A stretch of DNA of 64,000 nt from Arctopsyche grandis (lineage: Eukaryota > Arthropoda > Insecta > Trichoptera > Hydropsychidae), in NCBI RefSeq assembly GCF_051622035.1, contig NC_135358.1:16650501-16714500 (forward strand), read 5' to 3'. The notes beneath the pieces were generated by a model that worked only from the letters and a program-made list of their open reading frames with translations, was not told the DNA's origin and made no database searches. Both the position numbers and the translations under genes were made by a program. The first letter of the stretch is position 1, and the number at the start of each line of letters is the position of its first letter. This document shows positions 1-10,900 of the stretch, piece after piece.

Positions 1-92
1 TAATGCTAAGGTTTGTTCCCGTAAAAGAAAAATGTATTCAATTAAAAAGTGCGTATGCAAAAATTTCAATGAATTTTCTTGTTTTTCTTTAG

Positions 93-2239
93 TTGGTGGA
101 AGATTATTATCGTATTGTAACTAGGCCTATGGATCTGCAGACCATTCGTGATAATTTAAGACAGAAACGCTATCAGAGTCGTGAAGAATTTCTTGCTGAT
201 GTTAATCAAATAGTAGATAACTCCACTTTGTATAATGGTAATATTTTTTTAATACATATGCACTAGTAAAAGTATATTATGACATTAAATAACATGGTTA
301 TATTTTTAAACAGGAAATAAAAGTAGTTTGACTGTAGCCGCTCAGAGAATGTGGGCTCGTTGTGTAGAACTGTTGACTGAAAAGGAAGATCAGTTGATGC
401 GCTTGGAAAAAGCTATCAATCCTCTTTTGGATGACAATGATCAGGTTGATAATTCAATAAATTTTTTTGAATGTTTTTGAATTCGAAATTATTTTCTTTA
501 CTATTTTATTTATTTATAGGTGGCACTATCATTCATATTAGAGAATCTATTGAATACGAAATTGAAAGGAATGTCTGAAGCATGGCCTTTCTTGAAACCG
601 GTTAATAAAAAACAAGTCAAAGACTACTATAATGTCATAAAACATCCTATGGATCTTGATACAATTGGAAAGAAAATTCAAGGTAATTAATTCTTAATAT
701 TTTCTTACATATGTATATATTTAATGTGCATTTTTAACTTGTACTCATTTTTATGACTAGCACACAAATATCATAATCGTGCAGAATTTTTGCAAGATAT
801 TGAATTAATCTGTCGCAATTGTGAAGCATACAATGGGGCTCAATCTACTTTCACTCAACAAGCCCAGACATTGCTCAGCGTCACTCGTGATGCTTTAAAT
901 CAGGTTATTTTATTTCTTAAATCATCTTGAATGATGGAAGTTAAAGAAGAAGAAAAAACATTGTTTATTCATTTTTATTTTTTCAAAGTTGGGAGATCAA
1001 GTGACACAATTAGAAGAAATCATCGCTAAGGTTCAGAGGAAAATGAGGGAAGATGCTGATTTATTAGATGATGATGGTGATGTCGACCGAGAAGAGGACG
1101 CCTTTGGTGGTGAACCTAGAGAAGACGGTCCAAGCACACAAGATAAACCTAAAAAACATAAACCTTTCGATGGTGGTGAAGGGCGTAAGTAGTATAATCA
1201 ATAAATATTAAGGCTTAAGATTCAAAATAAGAAGTGTGATTTATTTTTATTCTAGGAGCGCCTAAAAGGTCGAAGAATAAAGCAGGAAAATCCCATGATA
1301 ATAGTCTTGAAGATGGTAAAATATTTAAATAATTTGAATTTTGTCTCCCATTTGTATTATCTAACTTGTTTAATGATTTACAGATTTGCAATTTTCCGGT
1401 AGTGAAAGCTCAGATTTTGAAGAAGTGGATCCTGCTCAACAACAAGATGCAGCAGAGGCAATGGTGCAATTGTCAAACTTACCATATTGCCACAATCCAG
1501 GTAAAGTTAAACAACGTATCAGAAAATTAATTAACCATATACGTATGTATGGAAAATTAAACTTGAAAATAAAATTTTAGATGATGGTTCATTGGATGTG
1601 GATCCTAATTATGATCCATCGGACTTTTTGGTGTCTGGAACTTCTGTGAAGAGGGAAATCATTCCAATTGAGTCGTATGATGATGTTGAAGGTGTACCAT
1701 ATGAAGAAAATGCAACTTCTATGGATCACCAAGCTATTGGTTTAGGTTATCCAGTTGCTAATACTGACTACAATGTCTCTGATGGGGTGAATTACGATTT
1801 TGATATGAGTGGGCAGTATGACAACACTGATGTTAAAATTAATTATCAAGAATTTAATGTAAGTATTGAACGTATCAAATGAAAAGAGATTTAATGTACA
1901 GTTCATTTAAAATATTATTTTAATGTCACATACAGCCTAGCGCAATGTCATATCAAGAACAAGATCCATCTGAGATTATTCAACAACCCATGGATATTCC
2001 TCTAAAACAAGAACCCGAGGAGCAACCCCAATATCAGGTACTTAATTTACTCCTATGTATGTACTCGATATCGGGTACCGAATTTACTCTTATGTGGAAT
2101 TTTTTCCATAAAGTTAATTCTATTGGGTCATTTTCTAGTCATTCGTTTTTGTTTTATTTTTTAGAATGAACCGGCTATTCAAGATGACCTTCAAGTGACC
2201 GACAGTGAAGAGGAACCAGAAGACGGATTGTGGTTTTAA
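93..2239 (+). CDS. Taf1: TFIID subunit TAF1, C-terminal part (5' end outside window)
   Basis: Largest TFIID subunit, a nuclear core-promoter factor. Only the 3' part is present. Exons read as 93-237, 314-444, 520-682, 761-903, 989-1184, 1256-1315, 1384-1500, 1581-1858, 1936-2037 and 2165-2239, all with GT-AG borders and matching phases. The first exon holds the second half of bromodomain 1 ([17 protein letters not shown]). Exons 3-4 hold bromodomain 2 ([20 protein letters not shown], then CRNCEAYNG). The double bromodomain followed by a long acidic tail ending in DGLWF is the TAF1 arrangement; the bromodomains bind acetylated histone H4 tails in known family members. Introns are 65-130 bp. 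AATAAA-like motifs lie near 2508. Family assignment is secure; the small acidic exons are less certain because little but phase supports them. Confidence 0.93.
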
Positions 2240-2754
2240 AAATCATTATTTTCCGTTGTGTAATTACAAAATATTTATACTTAAATATTTTTTCTTATGA
2301 TTGCAATAAGATTCTTTCATAGATTTTATATCTCAAATATTTGTAATAATATACATATATATGTACATAAAGTTATTATTTTTCAATCAATTACTACATT
2401 TTTAATAATATAAAATTCGTGACTTTTATATTCTCTTAATTTTTACTAGCCTGAATATATAACACGACTGATGTTTGTACATATTTTGAATGGCAGTTTT
2501 AAGAAAAAAATAAAATAAAGATAAAAACTGATAAAAAAGATAAAAATTGTATTAACTCAAAATTATTGTTTTTCACTGAAGTTCAAATATAATATAACGT
2601 AAATGATTTTTACAGAAAAGTATTTTTGGGTAAAAAAATCCATTTCCAACGTATTCAGGCTAATATGGTATATATAAAAAAAACTCACTGCATTAAGACT
2701 TTAATTTAATGTTTTTATATTTTATAAACATTGTAAAAGGGGATAACGTTGAGA
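2240..2754. other. Taf1 3' UTR and AT-rich spacer
   Basis: This stretch follows the Taf1 stop codon. It contains AATAAA-type signals near 2508 and otherwise low-complexity AT-rich sequence. I see no gene in it. Confidence 0.6.
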
Positions 2755-3222
2755 TTTTGTAAAATAATCAAACAATTATATAAAATTTCTCAATAATTTT
2801 TTATTGTTGAGAAAATTTCAAAAGTTTCGATAAGAACTATTTAATTCTAATGAAGTACTATTGAGAAGCTTGATTCAACACAATTCAGCAAATAGTGATA
2901 TTCAACAACTTATAAACGATAGTAAAGATATCGTAAAAGAAAGCATTAAAATGTTCTAAAATAATCAAATAATAATATGATTAGTTTACAAACAGAAGAT
3001 TATTCAGAAAGGGTCAAAAGTTTCGATAAGAATGCTTAGTTCTAAGGAAGGACATTAAGTAGATTGATTCGACGAAATTAGCAGATTAAAATTCTGCAAA
3101 TAGTGATGTCAACAACTTTTAAACGATAATAAATATATCATAAAAGAAGATAGCATTAAAATGTTCTAAAATAATCAATTAATAATATGATTAGTTTACA
3201 AACAGAAAAGGTCAAAAGTTTA
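2755..3222. repeat. Three degenerate tandem copies of a ~200-bp unit
   Basis: The phrase CTAAAATAATCAA followed by ATTAGTTTACAAACAGA recurs near 2952 and 3162. A weaker first copy begins near 2755. CAAAAGTTTCGATAAGAA and GCAAATAGTGATRTCAACAACTT recur at the same spacing. The unit is about 195-210 bp, AT-rich and without an ORF. It resembles a short satellite-like array of no obvious function. Confidence 0.75.
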
Positions 3223-3432
3223 AACAAGAAAGACCAAACAAGCTTATCAAAATTAACAGATATAAAATTTTTGACCGATAATGGCGAAGCGTAATGTTCA
3301 TCAACCTATGACCTGTGGGTCAAAACGACCCGCGTCATCATCCTTACATATTGTAAAATCACCTGTGATATTTTACACTTGACATTGCTTGAATCAGCTG
3401 GCGTTTTGATTCCAATTCAAGCACGTTTCTTG

Positions 3433-4009
3433 GGTTCGGTGATTACTAGTCAAATGTGAACCGGTCACACGTGATCACCCGTCACACTAAAACTGGTCAC
3501 ACCTTAAAATCGGTCAACCAGTTTTCTCGTGACCGATTTTAGGGTGTGACCAATTTTCTTGTGACGGGTGATCACGTGTGACCGATCTAGAGCAACCGGT
3601 TGTCCTGTGACTGGTTCGGGTTTGGTGCAAACGATCGAAAAGCGCCAGACAGACTGAACCACAGATTAACTGGATGGCTGCTTTAAACGCAATTCTCGAC
3701 TTAACGAATGAAAAATTGCACATCAGATGAAGAGTAACCTTTCGATGTGCACAGATGCAATTATTAAAATTGAGTTGGATCTTTCTGGCGAGTTAAATAA
3801 GTCAAAATTCGGAACTAAAGTATCAGAAGCACAGAACGTATACAGAGTAGGTATGTCGGGACTTCGGGTAGATTTCGCTTAGTGTAAGTGCGAGCAGTGC
3901 GCACGCTTAAGGTAAACGTGTCGTTAATCTGTGGTTCAGTCTATCTGGCGTTTGTCGATCGTTTGCACCGCATCGAACTGGTTCACATATGACTAGTAGT
4001 CCGTTTACC
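3433..4009. mobile_element. Foldback MITE (family 1) interrupted by a second MITE
   Basis: The left arm starts GGTTCGGTGATTACTAGTC and the right end reads GACTAGTAGTCCGTTTACC. The arms fold into a long hairpin built of repeated CGGTCACA and GTGTGACC motifs. The flanks GTTTCTTG and GTTTCATG agree with an 8-bp target duplication with one mismatch and a one-base offset. The element is split at 3617 by the insertion listed next. Related full copies lie at 19653 and 55085. An 8-bp target suggests hAT, or possibly Merlin or P; there is no transposase to decide. Confidence 0.8.
3618..3976. mobile_element. 359-bp MITE inserted in the family 1 MITE
   Basis: An identical 8-bp duplication ACTGGTTC flanks it (3610-3617 and 3977-3984). 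Its ends are inverted repeats of about 50 bp around GGTGCAAACGATCG and GACTGAACCACAGATTA. Removing it restores a continuous family 1 hairpin. It has no coding capacity. The 8-bp target is typical of hAT-type elements. Confidence 0.82.
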
Positions 4010-6447
4010 CGTTTCATGACCGGGGAAAAGAGAAACGCCATTTCGCGCCATAATTTTCAATAAATTTTTAAAATAGCGCTTTATAATAAATAACGCCTTA
4101 TACATGCCAGGAAATGTCAAAAAGCGCTAGAAATAAAGCGATAAATTGAAAAAGATCGGAATTTACGCATCGATTCGTCGGCTGTGAGCCGTGTCGCTGT
4201 TTGGCAAAAGAGCGACACGTGACGTACCCGCGACGGTGACGTCACACAGTTCGCCGAATCAACAAATAAACAGCGGTGCTACCTGGAACCGTAAACATGC
4301 GCGCGCACACATACACACTCTGCAATGCGTACACAACACACGCGCACACTCTGGGTTTTCTCCGCTTCCAGTTATCTCAATTATAAACGGTTCCCGGGAA
4401 ATAGCCTCTGATAAAACCGTGGACCGCTTCTCACTAAAGAGATCATTAAGTCACGACTATTCTTCACAAATGGAAATAGACTTTTTTTTAAATTACAAAC
4501 AAAAATAATGAAAGATCATCAAAAATTTATGGCATACACAATACACATGTATTCATTGCACAACCATAAACATAATGCGCCAGTAAAACATGTCTACATA
4601 CGAACTGAATCTGTGAGACACGAGCCTTGAATTCAACATTCAAGTATTCTTTAAAGGACAAACTGTCGTTCTGGCTTTCAGCCAAAGAATGCGATGTCTC
4701 CATAATGAACAAAATACTTTGAATTAATCTAACTGTACAAATAAACTGAGGCCGAAATTCCAGGTTTGTTATGTACATTCAGAACAGGCTATGGAACAGC
4801 TTTTATCACCCATATAAAGTTTTTTAATATAAGTTAATTATAAATCCATTTATGGTTAATAACACTGTATTAACTATTTTCTACAGAAAATGGCAAAATA
4901 CGCATGAATATGCATGTAAATGGATCTTGTAACATTTTTTTTAGAAATAATTTATTAATCATTTAATACAGCGTTTCTCGACCGGGGTCCACATGGGCCA
5001 CAGAATATTTCAAAGAGAGGCACAAGCCAAAAAACAACTTTGAAAAAATAGAAAACTTTAGGGGGTCACAATCGTAAAAAGATAATATGTAATAGATTTA
5101 AACTAATCAAAGATAATTTATGGATAAGTACAAAATAGCTCCTATAAGAGGGGTTTACTCTGAGCCTCGAGATGAGATAAATATATTTAGGAGGAAAAGG
5201 GAGCTACAATAGCACAGGCACAGGCCCAAAAAGATGATTCAATATGTATTGAAAATAAAAGCAGATAGTTTATATAGTATATATCTTTATTAGTATTTAA
5301 TAGGTGTTGGAGTATATCCATACAATTATTTCAAACATACATAGTTCAGTCACTCTTTCTGTATACTAATCTAAATTTCTCGTTTAAAACATTTTTATCG
5401 ACAAATGCATTACAAAATTTTATCAAAAAATCACATGTAGATATTATAGAGAGAAGGCCATCAACTTTCGCTATTCTTGTGTGCTTATCGTCGCTTTATC
5501 TAATCATTTAAGCTTTCAACGCACCCGTGACTAGTTAGTTATTCAATATAATATTGGAAACATCAAAAGTGCAAAAAAGAGTCTTATCTCGAATGCGTTC
5601 GTGAATATTTTTTGCACTACGTACTTACGAGCGTATACATTTCCTACAATGTTATGTATGTATATGAAAGCAATCATTAAAATATATGGCAAAATTAAGT
5701 TTAAAAATACAACTTTTATTAAAATAATAATCGAATTTGTATTCCCATTTGAGCATCCCTCTAAACACACATTTTACATACGTTAAAGTATATAAAATTA
5801 CATACGATTATAAAAATCTCCTGCCTGTTAATTACATAAAATATATGTATGTGAAAAAAAAATTCATAAAATTTGTTTTACTTAAGATGAAAACATTTAC
5901 AATTTTTCCAGAATTAGATTACTCGTATATAAATATTTCAAAAAGATATTTCCTTATCATTTGATAAATAATTTCTTTATCTAAAGTCTTCCAATATAAA
6001 TTTTATATACAGTGTCATCCAAGTTTTCTTTTGTCTAAAAATATTCATAATAGATATTTAATAATTAAATAATTGAGAATACAAGAAAAGCAATTCGATA
6101 AAATATATGTATTTTTCATAACGGTCAGTCAAAATTAAGTTTTACAAAAATTGTAAAAACTATACATACTGTGCAATATCTAAAAAGCATGCAATAATAA
6201 TAATAATTATAATAATAACATTAAATTTTGACATGGAAAATAATCGATTAATATTTACAAATAAAATTGACAGCCTAAATCTTCTACAAATAGTAAATTA
6301 CTTTTATCAATTGAAAATCGTATAATTTTTTAAGCCATCTTCAATTCACAAACTATTTAAAATTCCATACTTATTAATATATTGACAATGCTCATTAGAC
6401 AGCTAGTCTAACGTGGACGAAATTTAACAATATATAAGAATTACTTC

Positions 6448-6532
<85 letters not shown>

Positions 6533-7917
6533 TTACAAGGGTAAAAATGACAATTTTCTTAAAATAAACTGAGGAACAATAATTGTATTTGAACTACAGG
6601 ATTAAATGCAATAAAAAGATTACACACACACATGATTAATTAATCAGGTGACTCTCGACCGAGAAGCTCAAAAATAACATACATATATCTCGGTCTCCAA
6701 AGTCGAGATCCACTCAATTGATTTACTATTAAGACATTATCCGCCGTATAATACAGCAATTAAATGTTAATCAAATAGGCACAAATCCTTAAGCACCAAT
6801 ATAAGTTTCACATATACATACATACATATATGTACCTACATACGTACGACTACGTACATAATATAATAATAATGGCATGAAAATATTACGTACAGTTTTA
6901 GTGTGCATGTAATGCACACACACACACACACAAAGTAGTACCATTAAAATACATATATAAATTTAAAACAATCCAAAATGATTATACGTTAAATATAAAA
7001 GACATTTATAACACATTGATGTCATAATAAATAAACTGTATAACTAAACACCCCAACGTGATAAATGATAGTTTGCAGATTCCATTTTTAAGTTAATCTT
7101 AAAAATCTATAAAACAGATTGGTTTCAGTACAAGTTTTAAAATAACATGGGAGTGTTTGAACAAAATTTTTTCATGCGACTCATTTCTTTGTAGTAAAAT
7201 TTTCTGTTTTTATTTATTTTTATCAATAATAGGGGTACTCGATCGCAACAGTAAAACCAAATAAATATGTACACACTAATGATAAAGCTAACAGTGATTT
7301 TCTTGTATACAGAATATCCTAAAAAAGTACATAACAATATGCGATGCATGCTTTGTTCGTGGCAATCAATTGACTCTTAACAAATATATACAGATGAGGT
7401 ATGTATCAAAATATGTATGCCTGAACTTCTTCTGGCAAAACATTGATATTGTATTTTATTTTACCCCCATTTAAAATTATTTATTATTTCTTACGTATGT
7501 AGTTAACTTAACGAAAAACTCTAGAAAGACCTGCACTTTTGTTGTTCACCGCTCGTTTGTTGATTTTCCTCTTTTGGCAAGAAATAATTAAACGAAAAAA
7601 ATAGTTTTAGCACATACCTCAAGACTCCTCACACATATAGAATATTCGATTACATATTTTTTTACTTAAATTTACTAATGCAAGCATATTGAATAAAGTA
7701 ATACAAAGCTGATTATTAAAAAATACAAAGATGAATAATAATATGGAGCCCGAAACAACACCCTATTTTTTTTTTAAATCATAAAGAGATTTAACATTGA
7801 ATATTACGACATAATATCTATATGACTATAAGAAAACGATTTTATATAATTCAGAATATTGCAACGCACATATGCATATACATATGTAGACATGGGAATG
7901 TATTTTTGCGACGGGTA
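4010..7917. other. AT-rich intergenic DNA between Taf1 and WASH
   Basis: No convincing gene is present. From 4150 to 4290 there is a short CpG-rich patch with a perfect CRE palindrome (GTGACGTCAC, near 4237) and the near-repeats GCGACACGTGACGTACC and GCGACGGTGACGTC. From 5540 to 7900 the DNA is extremely AT-rich with many TACATACATATGTA motifs, a (TA)n tract at 6450-6524 and (AC)n near 6905. The last part probably includes WASH 3' UTR. Confidence 0.5.
6450..6524. repeat. (TA)n microsatellite
   Basis: About 75 bp of uninterrupted AT dinucleotide repeat in intergenic DNA. Confidence 0.95.
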
Positions 7918-10900
7918 TTAATCCCAATCTTCTTCGGCAGAAGAAGCTTCGGCATGGCTCGCCTGATCTACGCTTTTCGAAATCGGCTGCGGTATCATTG
8001 CCGATATTACACTGAGAATTGATCCGTCCGAAGCTTTAGCTCTGTCTCCAGATATCCCCTTTCGGCGCATCGAAAGTTTCGCATGCAGATCGGCCATCAA
8101 ATCATTTCCACCGGGGGCAGACGACTTTGGTTTCTGCGGTACGAAAATTCTAAATTAATTTACATTACAAATAAAAATATAAGGATTTTACTCAATAGAA
8201 TTGAACTTCACCTCTTCCTCTTTGCCAGCCTCTGAAGCAGGTCGCAACTTTGCTTTTCCTGAACCTCCCGCTCGCCTTATAGCTTCCATTAAGTTTGAGC
8301 GATCATCGGTTGGAATTGACTTTGAACTAGGTTGCGTCACTGCCTTTGAAGTTTTTCTAAAAATACAATTAAATTAAGTAAATATTTTCAACTCGGCATT
8401 ACGATCGTAAGTTCAACGCCTTACAATCATATAATTTGAAGAATATTCATCAAAACAAAGAACAATCAAGGCTTGTATTTCATTTGCATTCCGAGAAGAA
8501 TACAAGTCGATTGTATGAGCATATTATGACTCTTAACGTACGATTGTTTGATATTTTGCTAAAAAATGAAATTTTCTATATTTTCACGGAAAAATATATT
8601 GGAAATGTCAATGCAACAAAATTTACGAAAACATTCAATCAATGATAATTAAACTGCAAATTTAGTGAAAATGTAACAATTTGAAATGCATACTTCACAG
8701 GGTTGAAGTATGCATTGAGAGAAGGTGGCTTTTACGCTCGGAGACCACCTTCACGGAGAACGTCTTCAATGGACCAAAACTTATAAAAACAGTTTTGTAT
8801 AGGCAGAAAGCGCCCTCACAGCCAAATGGTTTGGGGGTGTTTTTCATACTACGGGATTGAAGAACTTTGTCTTAAAATTGATTTTGTGAATGGAGAGATG
8901 TACAAATCAATATTGGAAGAAAGTTTTGTCCCATCGTTTCATAATGCGGTGAAGTAATATTCCAAGACGTATCCGCACCATGCCAGTGATCAAAAACTTA
9001 TTAATAAAAAAAATTATATGGTTTTTTGTAGGTAAAAAATGTATACAGAAAATGGGAGTCACGACGTTACCATGGCCTGGAAAAGCACCGATATGAACCT
9101 GATAAAAAATTTGTGGATGATTATAAAACGCCGATTAAGCAAAGTGAAGATCAACACTGCGTCAAAATTAAAAGATGCCATTTATAATGGGTGGTACAAT
9201 GAAATGCCGCGATGCATTATAGAAGAACTGATAAAATCCATGCCTGCTAGGATTAAGGAAGTCATAAAAGAAAAATGAGGTCCACTAAATATTAAGTTTT
9301 ATTTTTAAATGTGTAAAATTAATTAAAAATGACATTAAAATGAAAAACTTTGAAAAACAAATAAAGTATTGTTTCAATTATCTCTCATGTATGACGATCC
9401 TAATCCCCCACAAAACCATGCATCTTAAAATTGGGTCCCTAAAATTTTTACAACATCCCTTTTCAAATGATACTAATTTGATAACAAACTACAAACATAT
9501 AAAGTAAAAGTACATACAGCTGAAAATTTTTCGTAACTTCAACACATCATAAAATAGATTAATAATAAGCTCCACATTCAATAAAATCCTAACCGAATTA
9601 CTCAAAGCGGCAACATATCAAACTATAACGAATTTGATAATATACTGCGCGTTTAGTATATTTGATATGAATGAATACAGCCATTGTATACTGTGAAAAC
9701 ATAGCTTATCTATTTAGTGATAACCCTACATGTTTGATAACAAACAACGTACGACGCATAGTACAACTTCGAATTAAGCATAAATATAACTCTCCAACTA
9801 GCATACGATTTCATCGATTCTTTTATTGATTTTTTGAAAAATGTCATCGACAATACTCGATAAATATTGAAGAGAATCAGCTACTTGTATTACATATTCT
9901 TCTTGTCGTAAGTCTTGAGCGATCAAAGGAAAATTGTAGAACGCGTCCATCATTAGGCAATTTTTAATCGTGCAAAATTTAACTATTTATTTATCTGCAA
10001 AGAAATAAAATTCAGTTGTAAAATGATATTTAATCACATTAGATAAAAAAAAAAAGCATTAGAGTTTTCAAAATAACTGAAATACTCAATCCCATCGTTT
10101 TTTTTTTTTAATATAACTCAATATGATGATTTGCACAAAAAAAATTGAATAGAAAATTTGCAAGAAAACGATATAGAGGGATTCCACCGCACAAACAAAA
10201 TTCATTTTTATTCCGGGAGTTTTGCGGTATAATTCAGGGAACTTGATAACTCTAATTATAGCATCAATTAGTATGCGAGTCAAACTTGACAAATATTACA
10301 GGGCATATTGAATTTATTGTAATAATCACATTTATATGTCCATAAGATTAAACAGCATATTAGTTTCTCAGAAGAGATAAAGTAATAAATTATTAGTATA
10401 TTCAAATCAAATGTTATGACGAAAACATAGATTCGGAATCATTGATGATGCACATAATCGAGACAAGCATTTCATTCATTGTGTTAACCCTTTGGCTGCT
10501 ACGAGGTTTTTCAATGTCCAAGCGAAAAATGCTAACATTTGTAATTATTTTGAAAAAAAATAAATATAATATTTTTTTTTACATACTTACTTCGCCGAAC
10601 GCTCGTAATTTTTATAATACTTTATATACATTTTTAAGAAGCAGTGCTCTCTCTTTCTGTCTTGCTTTTACATGCGTGCATGCGAAAGAGATACCTACAT
10701 ATATACACTAAATAAGTTTTGACGATTGTTTTCCGACGCTCTATTTTTTTCAACAATCTATTTTTAGACATCGATGAATCCTTACAACATGCGATATATT
10801 CGAAACAGGTAGCGGTCTTTCTCTCTTTCTTTCTTGGTTTTAATTGTGTACGTGTGAGCGAGACACACTAGGATGCGAAGTTTCTAATAATCAAATAATT

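Noticed and set aside
2755-3222. CRISPR-like repeat array
   Set aside because: Only three long degenerate units without short uniform repeats and unique spacers, in a eukaryotic genome.
10086-10292. 68-codon ORF repeated exactly at 13956-14162
   Set aside because: It is the leader/upstream part of WASH in both duplicates. Identity is explained by the recent duplication, and the sequence (poly-K, hydrophobic) has no domain.
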